DNA of 29,117 nucleotides from an uncultured Collinsella sp. (GCA_902470365.1 CABRFZ010000027.1:1-29117), one strand, 5' to 3'. Shown: positions 1 to 7,296, counted from the first letter of the stretch. Made by a program: numbers and translations. Notes: generated by a model not told the origin, from the sequence alone.

Positions 1-60
1 TAGGCAAGTGGTAAAAAACCGCAGGGTAGACGGGATAAAACGTTTAACCATCCCATTTGT

Positions 61-89
61 TTGTCACATTCTGAAGGTACTTTTATGCA
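61..89 (+). promoter_or_regulatory. Candidate promoter of the nitroreductase gene
   Basis: TTGTCA at 61-66 and TATGCA at 84-89 are separated by 17 bases, a sigma-70-like arrangement. It would give a 5' leader of roughly 100 bases before the start at 201. The -10 match is only moderate, so this is a tentative call. Confidence 0.35.
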
Positions 90-200
90 AACCTACTTTC
101 CCAATTGGAATCTATCCTTTTGGCCGGGCAATTGACCGTCTATCGTTTGAGCCCGACGGGTATGAACGGGGCATCTGCAACGCCACCGCAAGGAGACACC

Positions 201-722
201 ATGGAGACTATCGAAGCACTCATTCACCGCCGCAGCTGCCGCAACTACAGCGATCGCCCCGTCGAGGCCGAAAAGCTTGCACGTATTATCGAAGCCGGCC
301 AATATGCACCGAGCGGCATGGGCCGCCAGCCGGTGACGTTTGTCGCCGTCACCGACCCCGCGACCGTCGAGCGTCTCTCGCAGCTCAACGCGCAAGTCAT
401 GGGCAGCAACAGCGACCCCTTCTATGGCGCCAAGACCGTTGTGGTGGTGCTGGTTGACCGCAGCGTGCCCACACATCTGGAAGACGGCTCGCTCGCCATG
501 GGCAACCTGCTCAACGCTGCCTATGCGCTGGGCGTTGATTCGTGCTGGATTCATCGCGCCCACGAGGTTTTCGATTCGCCCGAGGGCCTGGAGCTACTGG
601 CCAGTTGGGGTCTACCCGCCGACGGCAGCCTGCGCGGTGTCGGTCACTGCATTCTGGGCTATGCCGAGGACACGCTGCCCGAGCCCAAACCCCGCCGCGA
701 CAACGTGGTCTACGTAAGGTAA
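201..722 (+). CDS. Nitroreductase family protein (FMN-dependent oxidoreductase)
   Basis: This 173-residue protein has the small nitroreductase fold. The N-terminal RRSCRNYSDRPV segment is the usual FMN-phosphate-binding arginine motif, followed by APSGMGRQP (near residue 36), which lines the flavin and dimer interface, and a late GHCILGYA segment typical of the family. Such enzymes use NAD(P)H and FMN to reduce nitro groups, quinones or similar acceptors in the cytoplasm; the physiological substrate cannot be told from sequence. At 173 residues it is at the short end of the family. The start at 201 is chosen because AGGAG lies at 191-195; an in-frame upstream ATG at 105 would add 32 residues without family similarity and lacks a good ribosome site. 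It appears to be a single-gene unit, and its stop is followed within 10 bases by a two-hairpin repeat shared with larE. Confidence 0.9.
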   Translation: METIEALIHRRSCRNYSDRPVEAEKLARIIEAGQYAPSGMGRQPVTFVAVTDPATVERLSQLNAQVMGSNSDPFYGAKTVVVVLVDRSVPTHLEDGSLAMGNLLNAAYALGVDSCWIHRAHEVFDSPEGLELLASWGLPADGSLRGVGHCILGYAEDTLPEPKPRRDNVVYVR

Positions 723-728
723 TTAGTT

Positions 729-847
729 CCGCCATTCTACCGAACGGCGGGCTCGTTGACGCTGCGCGGGCCGCATTCACGCCAATCTGACGTTCAATTT
801 CGAGGGCGCGACCAGAAGGTCAGCGCCCTCTCATTTCACGTCACCTT
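729..847 (+). repeat. Two-hairpin dispersed element, copy A (after the nitroreductase)
   Basis: The element starts 7 bases after the stop codon. Its first hairpin pairs around GCCATTCTACCGAACGGC (731-748). Its second (804-828) has the arms GGGCGCGACC and GGTCAGCGCCC around an AGAA loop. Flanking TGACGT (788-793) and ACGTCA (838-843) can pair as an outer stem. Bases 761-847 match 10253-10339 at 74 of 87 positions by hand alignment, so this is a true dispersed repeat, not a one-off terminator. Confidence 0.8.
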
Positions 848-903
848 GGCGCAAATGCGGCTCGCTCGCTTTTGGCGACTGACATCGAATGAGCCACTGT
901 CTT

Positions 904-940
904 GGGCAGCTAAAAAAGCCCCGTCCCAAATTAGCTGCCC
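904..940 (-). repeat. Hairpin with 10-bp arms and a GGGACGGGG loop core
   Basis: GGGCAGCTAA (904-913) and TTAGCTGCCC (931-940) are perfect inverted arms. On the minus strand the loop reads TTTGGGACGGGGCTTTT, resembling the loops of the GGGACAGG hairpins elsewhere in the window. It lies just downstream of the minus-strand gene ending at 951 and could also act as its terminator, although no T-run follows the outer arm. Confidence 0.55.
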
Positions 941-950
941 CACTCGCAAC

Positions 951-1526
951 TTATCCCGCCGATGGAGTTATTGCCGTTTCGCTCGTCTGATTCGCATCGA
1001 CGTCGTCGCCTTGCTTGTCTTCGTCCTTTTGCGCATCGGCGATGGTGGAGGCCGCCGCAACGATACCGCGCTGGGGCGCGACGCTCGTCTGGGCCTGAGC
1101 GCCCTCGACAACTTCTGTACCTACATGCGCGAGCTCGGGCGATTTAAACATTGCGTCCAAGTTGGCGCCACCGCCGGCATATCCGAGCGCAGCGAGCGCG
1201 ATGACGATCACTGCAACGGCGGCCACGATCGGCACGTAGCGATGCCAGCCGGCGGGATTGAGCCCGCTGCGGCGAGCCGCCCCGCGGCTGATGTAGCCGA
1301 GCGTTCCGTCGTGCTTGAGCTTTGAGCCCACCACGCGTTTGCGGCCCCACAGCGAGGACTCTGCCTGCATTGCCAAGCGGGCGCTTGCCGAAGGATAGCC
1401 GTATTTAGTGCGCTTGAACGAGCCATCAAACCCCGAGGCGTGTTTACCCCACGTCACCGATGTCGTGCGTCGGTTGACCGGCGCGGCACTCCGCCTTCTG
1501 CGGCTCGGTTTTGAAGTCTCAGCCAT
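951..1526 (-). CDS. Hypothetical single-pass membrane protein
   Basis: I do not recognise a family for this 191-residue protein. The N-terminal ~95 residues are strongly basic (an RRRR cluster at the start and several K/R pairs) and contain GYPSASARLAMQAESSLWGRK. A single hydrophobic helix, YVPIVAAVAVIVIALAALG, lies at about residues 97-115. The C-terminal ~75 residues are acidic and low in complexity, with a DAQKDEDKQGDD stretch. By the positive-inside rule the basic part should be cytoplasmic and the acidic tail outside. The start at 1526 is chosen because the upstream extension to 1580 is not needed and GCGAGGG precedes 1526. It lies downstream of the degenerate activator gene on the same strand, with an 84-base gap, so co-transcription is possible. 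Cell-envelope function is only a guess. Confidence 0.7.
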   Translation of the reverse strand: MAETSKPSRRRRSAAPVNRRTTSVTWGKHASGFDGSFKRTKYGYPSASARLAMQAESSLWGRKRVVGSKLKHDGTLGYISRGAARRSGLNPAGWHRYVPIVAAVAVIVIALAALGYAGGGANLDAMFKSPELAHVGTEVVEGAQAQTSVAPQRGIVAAASTIADAQKDEDKQGDDVDANQTSETAITPSAG

Positions 1527-1610
1527 ATGCCCTCGCACGCCGTAACCAAATCGAAACAATAACGCTTTGGACTGTAGCACACGCGTCGCGCGCGGTCACG
1601 GGCGCCTCGC

Positions 1611-2828
1611 TCAACGGTCATCGTCCTTCAGCAAGCGCCACAGCGTTGTACGGCTTATGCCCAGCACCTCCGCCGCACGGGTTCGGTTGCCGTGGAGATG
1701 ATCTACAACCAGATGCGCGATATCTCGCTCGGTATCGGCCAGCGGTCGCAGGATATACAGGTCGCTTTCGAGCGTCGGGGCGCCAAAGGTTGCGGTCTTA
1801 ATCACGTCCTCTTGGGCGAGCACTTCCTCCGCCACAGCGCGGTCCACCGTGCCCGCCCCCACCAATATATACAGTCGTTCCGAGACCTCGCGGAGCTGCA
1901 GATAATTGCGCGGCCAGCGGTAAGCATCGAGCGTCTTCGTCGCCGCGGCAGACAGCGTGGGCGCTGCCGTCCCAAATGCATCAGCGAGATATTCCAAATA
2001 GCGCGCAACCTTCGTCGACGCGGCTCCCTGCTCGGCGATTGCCGGCGCCACGCTCACCGCACAGGCGAAGCGCTCGGTCACAAAGGCGGCTTGATCACTT
2101 TCGCCACCGCCCGGCATGTCATTCGCCGTCAGCACCACATGGCAGCGCGTCGCCAACGCGGTGTCGGCCATCGTGGAGACCAGCTCGCGGAGGCGCTGGG
2201 GGCCAACCGCGTTCCAGCCCTCAATGCAAAGGGTCAGCCCCGTTTGGAACAGCGGCGATTCGGCGCTTTTGAGCACATGGCGCCAACCGCGCTCGGTGAG
2301 CTCATCGAGCGCGACGGAAACAAAGGGCTGATCGGCAAAAGGACCGTCCAGATAGAGGCGCTTGGCGATCTCGACCTGACCCGCTCCCAGCTCGCCCTCG
2401 AGCATAAGGGGCACACCGCGCGCGTAGCTCTCGGCGACCGGTGCGGCCACCGCAGCGGCACCCTCAACAATGCCGTACGCGCTCGATTCGTAGCGGACCT
2501 CAACTTCGTCGGCGTTGAGCCACTCGATACCCGCATGCGCCGCGGCACCGCGCGCCCCGCGGACCACGACGACCCAAAGGCCCCCGCCCTCTTTGTCGGT
2601 GGGGCGAACGGTCAGGCTCAGGCGCGCACCCGCACGTCCCATAACCAGACGCGCGCCGTCTCCTATACGGTCGAAGCGCTCAGCTACAAAAGCCGCCACA
2701 TCCCGCTCAAGCGCCGCGTCATTCATGGTCGAGATCGCGACGTCCCCACGCGCATCGATTGCCAATGCCGAGGCCCCGGCAGCAGCTAGGGCATCGGTCA
2801 AGATGTTCAGCTTGGCATTGCTATCCAT
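1611..2828 (-). CDS. Sigma-54-activator-like regulator with degenerate AAA+ domain and Fis-type HTH
   Basis: The 405-residue protein has the outline of a bacterial enhancer-binding protein. A putative sensory region spans about residues 1-110, an AAA+-like domain about 115-345, and a Fis-type helix-turn-helix 367-402 (GNRTRAAEVLGISRTTLWRLL). The ATPase core is decayed: the Walker A position reads GELGAGQ (145-151) with the lysine lost, the Walker B position reads LTLCIEG with no aspartate, and no GAFTGA loop that would contact sigma-54 is visible. The late YRWPRNYLQLRE segment (303-313) still matches the family's YxWPGNxREL. It is therefore probably a DNA-binding regulator that no longer remodels RNA polymerase. 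The start at 2828 has AGGGG 7 bases upstream; the longer frame to 3029 runs through hairpin-rich non-coding DNA. The target and signal are unknown; the upstream YeiH transporter gene on the same strand is a candidate partner. Confidence 0.8.
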   Translation of the reverse strand: MDSNAKLNILTDALAAAGASALAIDARGDVAISTMNDAALERDVAAFVAERFDRIGDGARLVMGRAGARLSLTVRPTDKEGGGLWVVVVRGARGAAAHAGIEWLNADEVEVRYESSAYGIVEGAAAVAAPVAESYARGVPLMLEGELGAGQVEIAKRLYLDGPFADQPFVSVALDELTERGWRHVLKSAESPLFQTGLTLCIEGWNAVGPQRLRELVSTMADTALATRCHVVLTANDMPGGGESDQAAFVTERFACAVSVAPAIAEQGAASTKVARYLEYLADAFGTAAPTLSAAATKTLDAYRWPRNYLQLREVSERLYILVGAGTVDRAVAEEVLAQEDVIKTATFGAPTLESDLYILRPLADTERDIAHLVVDHLHGNRTRAAEVLGISRTTLWRLLKDDDR

Positions 2829-2953
2829 GATTTGCCCCTGTCCGCGGCGACGTGCAACCGCCGACGGTCGCACGACCGAGTGTTTCAAAATTGAACGATA
2901 TTGCTCACCAAACACTATAGGGCAGATAGCGCCGTCCTGCGAGTATAGGTGTT

Positions 2954-3042
2954 GCCCCGCATCGCCATCCTGGCGGGGCGATAAGAGCTCTTCGGGACTT
3001 ATAAACCTGCGGACAAGCCATACCCGCAAGAGCTCCTATCGC
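2954..3042 (-). other. Structured leader upstream of the degenerate activator gene
   Basis: Two nested structures lie in the 266-base gap between the transporter and regulator genes. GCCCCGC (2954-2960) pairs with GCGGGGC (2973-2979). A long imperfect stem joins 2978-2992 (GCGATAAGAGCTCTT) to 3028-3042 (AAGAGCTCCTATCGC), 14 of 15 positions complementary, continuing inward with CGGG (2993-2996) and CCCG (3023-3026). The two share bases 2978-2979, so they may compete. It could be the transporter's terminator or an attenuator for the regulator. Confidence 0.5.
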
Positions 3043-3094
3043 TCCACCGCAGGCTTGCGCTCACCGGCAGCCAGCACGCGAATAAGCTACTTCT

Positions 3095-4129
3095 CTACCA
3101 GATTCCCAGCACGTGCTGCATTCCCAAGCTCATGCACGCAATGCCAATCCAGCAGCAAAAGCCCAACGCGATGGGCTTGCCGCCCTTTTTGACCAGCTCG
3201 ACGATATCGGTATTAAAACCAATAGCCGCCATGGCCATCACAATAAAGAACTTCGACAGCTCCTTGATGGGCGCCGTGATGGACGCGGGAAGCTGAAGCA
3301 CCGTGGTGATCACGCTCGCCAGCACAAAGAACAGCACAAACATGGGAAACGCACGTTTAAGCGAGAACGTGCTTTTGGCGTCACCGCCGGCCTTGCGTGC
3401 CAGATGCATCTGCCAGCATGCGAGGACCAGCGTGATGGGAATAATGGCCAGCGTCCTGGTGAGCTTGACCACTGTGGCGCTCTCGAGCACATTGGCGCCG
3501 GGATGCATGCTGTCCCAGGCGCTCGCCGCAGCCGTTACCGACGAGGTGTCGTTGATGGCGGTGCCGGCAAACAGGCCAAAGCCCTCGTTGGTCAGCCCGA
3601 GCATGCCGCCGAGCGTCGGAAACACGAGCGCCGCGATAACGTTAAACAGGAAGATGACCGAAATAGCCTGGGCAATCTCGCGATCGTCGGCATCGATGAC
3701 GGGCGCGGTCGCAGCGATGGCCGAACCGCCGCAAATCGACGAACCCACACCCACAAGCGTCGCAATCTTACCCGGTACGTTCATGACGCGGCAGAGCACA
3801 AAGGCGATGACAAGCGAGGTCGAGATCGTCGCCACGATAATCGGCAGCGACTGGGCGCCCTTGGACAGAATCTGGGAGAGGTTCATGCCAAAGCCAAGCA
3901 GGATAACCGCGTACTGCAAGACTTTTTTGGACGTATAGGTAACGCCGGCGGCGAGCGGTTCGCGATGATTCTTGGGAAAGACGAGCGCCAGGACCATGCC
4001 AAAAAGGATGGCAAATACCGGCCCGCCGACCACCTCAATCTGTTTGCCGAGCAACGTCGCGGGGATAGCGATGATCAGGCAGAACAAGACGCCTTTCCAG
4101 CGCTCGCGTACGATATTTGCCAGTTGCAT
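3095..4129 (-). CDS. yeiH: YeiH/UPF0324 family membrane transporter
   Basis: This 344-residue protein is almost entirely membrane helices, about ten, and carries the signatures of the UPF0324 (YeiH, PF03601) family: an N-terminal GGPVFAILFGMVLAL helix, GVTYTSKKVLQYAVILLGFGMNLSQI, the conserved GVGSSICGGSAIAATAPVI motif near residues 126-144, and GTAINDTSSVTAAAS. The length is normal. Family members are annotated as putative sulfate or sulfonate-derived anion exporters; the substrate here is not shown by sequence. A ribosome site AAGGAAT precedes the start at 4129. The gene is divergent from the GntR regulator beginning at 4293, which is the usual arrangement for a transporter and its local regulator, so control by that protein is a reasonable inference. 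Confidence 0.9.
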   Translation of the reverse strand: MQLANIVRERWKGVLFCLIIAIPATLLGKQIEVVGGPVFAILFGMVLALVFPKNHREPLAAGVTYTSKKVLQYAVILLGFGMNLSQILSKGAQSLPIIVATISTSLVIAFVLCRVMNVPGKIATLVGVGSSICGGSAIAATAPVIDADDREIAQAISVIFLFNVIAALVFPTLGGMLGLTNEGFGLFAGTAINDTSSVTAAASAWDSMHPGANVLESATVVKLTRTLAIIPITLVLACWQMHLARKAGGDAKSTFSLKRAFPMFVLFFVLASVITTVLQLPASITAPIKELSKFFIVMAMAAIGFNTDIVELVKKGGKPIALGFCCWIGIACMSLGMQHVLGIW

Positions 4130-4292
4130 ATGGGATTCCTTCTTTCTATTTCACGTTTGCGACGGCTTATGATACGGCAACATTGAGCGCAGCCTTGCGC
4201 AAACACTGACTAAGATGCCGCGATAGTTCTCGGGCGACAGCCGAATTACCCACCGCGGAGAGCTGATTCGCGGCATAATTAACAACTGACAT

Positions 4293-5024
4293 ATGAGTTT
4301 GATAGAACAGTTGCGAGGCGCTATGGAAGAATCGATGCACGTCGGCGAGCAGGAAACGAGTCTACAGGACCAGTCCTACCACACCATTCGACGCAAAATC
4401 GTCTACCTGGACTACAAGCCGGGCGAAAAGCTGGGCGTCAAGCAACTTTGCGATGACCTGGATATGGGGCGCACCCCCGTGCGCGAGGCACTGGTGCGTC
4501 TGGCGCAAGAGGGCCTGGTGCGCACCGTGCCCCAAAGCGGCACCTATGTCTCGCCCATCAACCTCACCCTTGCCGAGAGTGCCTGTTACATCCGCGAGCA
4601 TCTGGAAAAGCAGGTAATCGTGGAGTGCTGTGCGCGCGCCACCTCGGCAGGCATCGAGCAGCTCGACCGAGCCATCGCGCTGCAGGAAAAGGCCATGGCC
4701 GATGAGGATCGCATCGGCTTCTTTTTGAGCGATAACCTCATGCACCACATGATCTTTAGCATCGCATGTCGCAGCACCGTGTGGTCGTGGCTCGAAGAGA
4801 CCAATGCCGACCTAGAGCGCTTCCGCTGGCTGCGCGCCGCCACGCAAGTTCTCGACAATCAGGACATTGTGAACGAACACAAGCAGATTCGCCGCGCTAT
4901 CGCCGGTCGCGACCCCATCGAAGCGAGCTTTTTGGTCAGCAAGCACCTGCATATGATGTTCCGCAACCAAACCGAGGTTCTGGACCAGTTCCCCGAGTAC
5001 TTCGAGACCAGCAAGCTCCGCTAA
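4293..5024 (+). CDS. GntR family transcriptional regulator (FadR/FCD subfamily)
   Basis: The 243-residue protein has an N-terminal GntR winged helix (about residues 25-90: SYHTIRRKIVYLDYKPGEKL, then LCDDLDMGRTPVREALVRLAQEGLV and SGTYVSPI) and a C-terminal helical FCD ligand domain. The FCD metal/ligand residues are visible as DNLMHHMIF, NEHKQIRRAI and SKHLHMMF. Such proteins bind a short palindrome and release it on binding a small carboxylate or similar ligand. ATG 4293 has no clear ribosome site, while ATG 4323, ten codons on, is preceded by GCGAGGCGCT; the true start could be 4323. It is divergent from the YeiH transporter, its likely target. The stop codon (5022-5024) is itself the first bases of a dispersed hairpin element. 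Confidence 0.9.
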   Translation: MSLIEQLRGAMEESMHVGEQETSLQDQSYHTIRRKIVYLDYKPGEKLGVKQLCDDLDMGRTPVREALVRLAQEGLVRTVPQSGTYVSPINLTLAESACYIREHLEKQVIVECCARATSAGIEQLDRAIALQEKAMADEDRIGFFLSDNLMHHMIFSIACRSTVWSWLEETNADLERFRWLRAATQVLDNQDIVNEHKQIRRAIAGRDPIEASFLVSKHLHMMFRNQTEVLDQFPEYFETSKLR

Positions 5025-5072
5025 CCTGCCAAAAAGGGACAGGTTTATTTTGGCAGGTTTTATCTGGGCAAA
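5022..5072 (+). repeat. GGGACAGG hairpin element family A, copy 1
   Basis: AACCTGCCAAAA (5023-5034) and TTTTGGCAGGTT (5048-5059) are perfect 12-bp inverted arms around a 13-base loop AGGGACAGGTTTA. The conserved tail TTATCTGGG follows. The first three bases are the stop codon of the GntR gene. The stem followed by TTAT resembles an intrinsic terminator, but the conserved loop and tail in four copies argue for a dispersed element. Confidence 0.85.
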
Positions 5073-5078
5073 TGCAAC

Positions 5079-5112
5079 AAGGCCCGGCTCCGCTGCAACG
5101 GAGCCGGGCCTT
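5079..5112 (-). terminator. Bidirectional terminator between the GntR gene and glmS
   Basis: AAGGCCCGGCTCCG (5079-5092) pairs perfectly with CGGAGCCGGGCCTT (5099-5112) around a CTGCAA loop. On the minus strand the stem is followed by the T-rich stretch TTGTTGCATTT. It sits 23 bases past the glmS stop, so it most likely ends glmS and may also serve the convergent regulator. Confidence 0.85.
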
Positions 5113-5135
5113 GGTCGCTAGAACGGCGGAACCAA

Positions 5136-6983
5136 CTATTCCACGGTCACGCTCTTAGCGAGGTTTCGGGGCTGATCAACATCGCAGCCGCGCAGGATGG
5201 CGACCTCGCGGGCGAGCAGCTGCAGCGGGACACTCGCCGTGATGGGGCTGAACACGTCGCGGACTGCCGGCACGCGGATGATGCAGTCGGCAATCTTGTT
5301 GATCTCCTCGTCGCCCTCAGTGGCAACGACGATGACCTTGGCGCCGCGCGCCTTGCACTCCATAAGGTTCGACACGGTCTTGTCGTAGGTGGCACTCTTG
5401 GTGGCCACAGCGATGACGGGGAAGCCCGGGTCGATCAGGGCAATGGGGCCATGCTTCATCTCACCGGCGGCATATGCCTCGGCGTGCAGGTAGCTGACTT
5501 CCTTGAGCTTGAGCGCACCCTCGTAGGAAATAGCGGCACCCATGCCACGGCCCACGAACAGCGCCGACTGCGTGTCCTTGCACAGCAGGGCAGCCTCATG
5601 AACGGCCTCGGTTTGGGTATCCAAAATCCACTGGATCTGCTCGGCCGTATCGGAAAGCTCGCGGAACAGCATGCGCGCCTGCTTGGTGGTCAAGCGGTAC
5701 TTGACCTGCGCCAGCAGCAGGGCCAAAAGCGTAAGGCTCACGACCTGGCCGATGAAGCTCTTGGTCGAGGCGACCGCGATCTCCTTGTTGGCCTTGGTGT
5801 AGATGACGCCGTCGCTCTCACGCGCCACGGGGCTGCCCACCACGTTGGTGATGCCGAAGACCTTGGCACCCTTGATGCGCGCGTCGCGAATGGCGGCAAG
5901 GGTATCGGCCGTCTCGCCCGACTGGGACACGGCCACGACGAGCGTCGTCGGCGTGATGATGGGGTTGCGATAGCGGAACTCGCTGGCCGCCTCCACCTCG
6001 GTGGGGATGCGAGCCCAGCCCTCAATGAGATTCTTGGCAATGAGGCCAGCGTGATAGCTGGTGCCGCAAGCGATCACGTAGACGCGGTCGATGTCGTTGA
6101 GTTCCTCGAGCGAAAGGCCCAGCTCGTCGATGTCGAGCTCGCCGCCCGGCGTCATACGACCAACCAGCGTGTCGCGCACGACGCGCGGCTGCTCGTGAAT
6201 CTCCTTGAGCATAAAGTCGGGATAACCGCCCTTTTCTGCCATGTCCAGGTCCCAGTCGATGTGGGTGACCTTGGGCTCGATAACGTTGCCGGCCTCGTCG
6301 GTGTACTCGACGCCTGCGGGCGTGAGCTTGGCAAACTGACCGTCCTCGAGCACCACGACATCGCGGGTGGCGTCGATGAGCGCGATGACATCGGAAGCAA
6401 CATAGGAGCCGGTTTCGCCCACGCCGACTACGATCGGGGAATCCTTGCGGGCCACGGCGATCACGCCGGGCTCGTCAGCGCACACGGCGGCCAGACCATA
6501 GGCACCGACCACGTGGGTGCAAGCCTCGCGCACGGAGGCCATCAGGTCGTGCGCCTCGGCATAAGCCTCTTCGATCAGATGCGCGAAGACCTCGGTATCG
6601 GTCTCGCTCTTAAAGTGGTGGCCGCGACCCTCCAGCTCTTCGCGCAGCTCGGCGAAGTTCTCGATGATGCCGTTGTGGACGATGGCGATACGGCCGTCGC
6701 AGCTGGTGTGGGGGTGAGCGTTAACGACGGAGGGCTTGCCGTGGGTGGCCCAACGGGTGTGGCCGATACCGCAGGTAGCGTCGCTGTCAATGTTGGAAAG
6801 CTCGCTCTCCAAGCCCGCGACCTTGCCCACGCGACGGATGACGTCGAGGTGCGCCGCGGCGCCCTCGCCCACCTCGAGCGCGACGCCCGAGGAGTCATAG
6901 CCGCGATACTCCATACGCTTGAGGCCCGTGACCAGGATGTTCTTTGCAATATCAGAGCCGGTGTAGCCGACGATTCCGCACAT
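5136..6983 (-). CDS. glmS: Glutamine--fructose-6-phosphate aminotransferase (isomerizing)
   Basis: GlmS makes glucosamine-6-phosphate from fructose-6-phosphate and glutamine, the first committed step to UDP-GlcNAc for peptidoglycan. The 615-residue length is normal. The protein starts MCGIVGY, giving the N-terminal Cys nucleophile of the class II glutaminase domain (about 1-240), with GHTRWATHG and HNGIIENF motifs. Two SIS sugar-isomerase domains follow (about 290-430 and 460-600; ACGTSYHAG, VSQSGETADTLAA, ASTKSFIGQ, EGALKLKEVSYLHAEAYAAGEMKHGP). It ends DQPRNLAKSVTVE, the expected substrate-binding C-terminal tail. AAGGGAT precedes the start. No glmS ribozyme is seen in the ~70-base leader. 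Palindromic sites upstream suggest control by a transcription factor. Confidence 0.98.
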   Translation of the reverse strand: MCGIVGYTGSDIAKNILVTGLKRMEYRGYDSSGVALEVGEGAAAHLDVIRRVGKVAGLESELSNIDSDATCGIGHTRWATHGKPSVVNAHPHTSCDGRIAIVHNGIIENFAELREELEGRGHHFKSETDTEVFAHLIEEAYAEAHDLMASVREACTHVVGAYGLAAVCADEPGVIAVARKDSPIVVGVGETGSYVASDVIALIDATRDVVVLEDGQFAKLTPAGVEYTDEAGNVIEPKVTHIDWDLDMAEKGGYPDFMLKEIHEQPRVVRDTLVGRMTPGGELDIDELGLSLEELNDIDRVYVIACGTSYHAGLIAKNLIEGWARIPTEVEAASEFRYRNPIITPTTLVVAVSQSGETADTLAAIRDARIKGAKVFGITNVVGSPVARESDGVIYTKANKEIAVASTKSFIGQVVSLTLLALLLAQVKYRLTTKQARMLFRELSDTAEQIQWILDTQTEAVHEAALLCKDTQSALFVGRGMGAAISYEGALKLKEVSYLHAEAYAAGEMKHGPIALIDPGFPVIAVATKSATYDKTVSNLMECKARGAKVIVVATEGDEEINKIADCIIRVPAVRDVFSPITASVPLQLLAREVAILRGCDVDQPRNLAKSVTVE

Positions 6984-7057
6984 AGGATAAATCCCTTCGT
7001 TCGCGTGACTGCAAGACGTCCACGCACAGGGGGCGCTGAGACGTATAACGTTCGAGT

Positions 7058-7063
7058 ATTGTA
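7058..7063 (-). promoter_or_regulatory. Candidate -10 of the glmS promoter
   Basis: On the minus strand TACAAT lies inside a small palindrome, GAGTA-TTG-TACTC (7054-7066). It would start a leader of about 65-70 bases to the glmS start at 6983. No good -35 hexamer is visible, which would fit an activated promoter or simply a weak -35. Confidence 0.45.
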
Positions 7064-7084
7064 CTCACGCAAACGCAAGCTGAT

Positions 7085-7117
7085 ATACCAGAAGTGGTAT
7101 CTCAACTTAGATACCAC
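7085..7117. promoter_or_regulatory. Candidate operator: three TGGTAT half-sites upstream of glmS
   Basis: ATACCA (7085-7090), TGGTATCT (7095-7102) and AGATACCA (7109-7116) form two overlapping inverted repeats. The outer pair, GTGGTATCT (7094-7102) and AGATACCAC (7109-7117), is a perfect 9-bp repeat with a 6-base spacer. The cluster starts about 22 bases upstream of the glmS -10. The half-sites resemble those of GntR/HutC amino-sugar regulators such as NagR, which is suggestive only. Confidence 0.5.
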
Positions 7118-7142
7118 CCGATGCACACACGTCCAGCCGGTC

Positions 7143-7183
7143 CAAACCACCACAAAAGCACCTGTCCCCTTCGTGGTGGTTTG
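7143..7183 (-). repeat. GGGACAGG hairpin with a different stem (family B)
   Basis: CAAACCACCAC (7143-7153) and GTGGTGGTTTG (7173-7183) are perfect 11-bp arms. On the minus strand the loop reads GAAGGGGACAGGTGCTTTT, sharing GGGACAGGT with the family A elements although the stem is unrelated. An outer CCAGC/GCTGG pair (7133-7137 and 7185-7189) extends the structure. Copy 2 of family A begins 15 bases further on. Confidence 0.75.
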
Positions 7184-7197
7184 AGCTGGCAACAGCG

Positions 7198-7248
7198 TTT
7201 CCACAGATAAAACCTGCCAAAATAAACCTATCCCTCTTTGGTAGGTTT
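7198..7248 (-). repeat. GGGACAGG hairpin element family A, copy 2 (reverse orientation)
   Basis: On the minus strand the arms are AACCTACCAAA and TTTGGCAGGTT, with a loop GAGGGATAGGTTTAT-like core and the same TTATCTG.GGAAA tail as the other copies. One arm carries a C-to-T change that still allows G-U pairing. It is the only copy facing left and lies immediately before the promoter of the LacI-type gene. Confidence 0.8.
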
Positions 7249-7252
7249 GGGA

Positions 7253-7261
7253 TGCTACAAT
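7253..7261 (+). promoter_or_regulatory. Extended -10 of the LacI-type gene
   Basis: TGCTACAAT is an extended -10 (TGn plus TACAAT at 7256-7261) lying 36 bases before the chosen start codon. No convincing -35 is seen; the region where it would be is the end of the family A hairpin element. Confidence 0.5.
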
Positions 7262-7296
7262 CTGGCTTGTACTTGAAACGCATCAAAGGGGCCGCT

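Noticed and set aside
904..940. A conventional terminator for the hypothetical gene ending at 951
   Set aside because: The outer stem lacks a following T-run on the minus strand and the loop matches the GGGAC-type elements; kept as a hairpin element with termination only as a possibility.
6984..7063. A glmS ribozyme in the glmS leader
   Set aside because: The leader is only about 70 bases and shows none of the expected conserved core; the site pattern upstream points to a protein regulator instead.
5451..7184. A long open frame on the plus strand opposite glmS
   Set aside because: It is the antisense shadow of a high-GC gene with a well-supported product; its translation is rich in L, G, D, H and V with no motif and no ribosome site.
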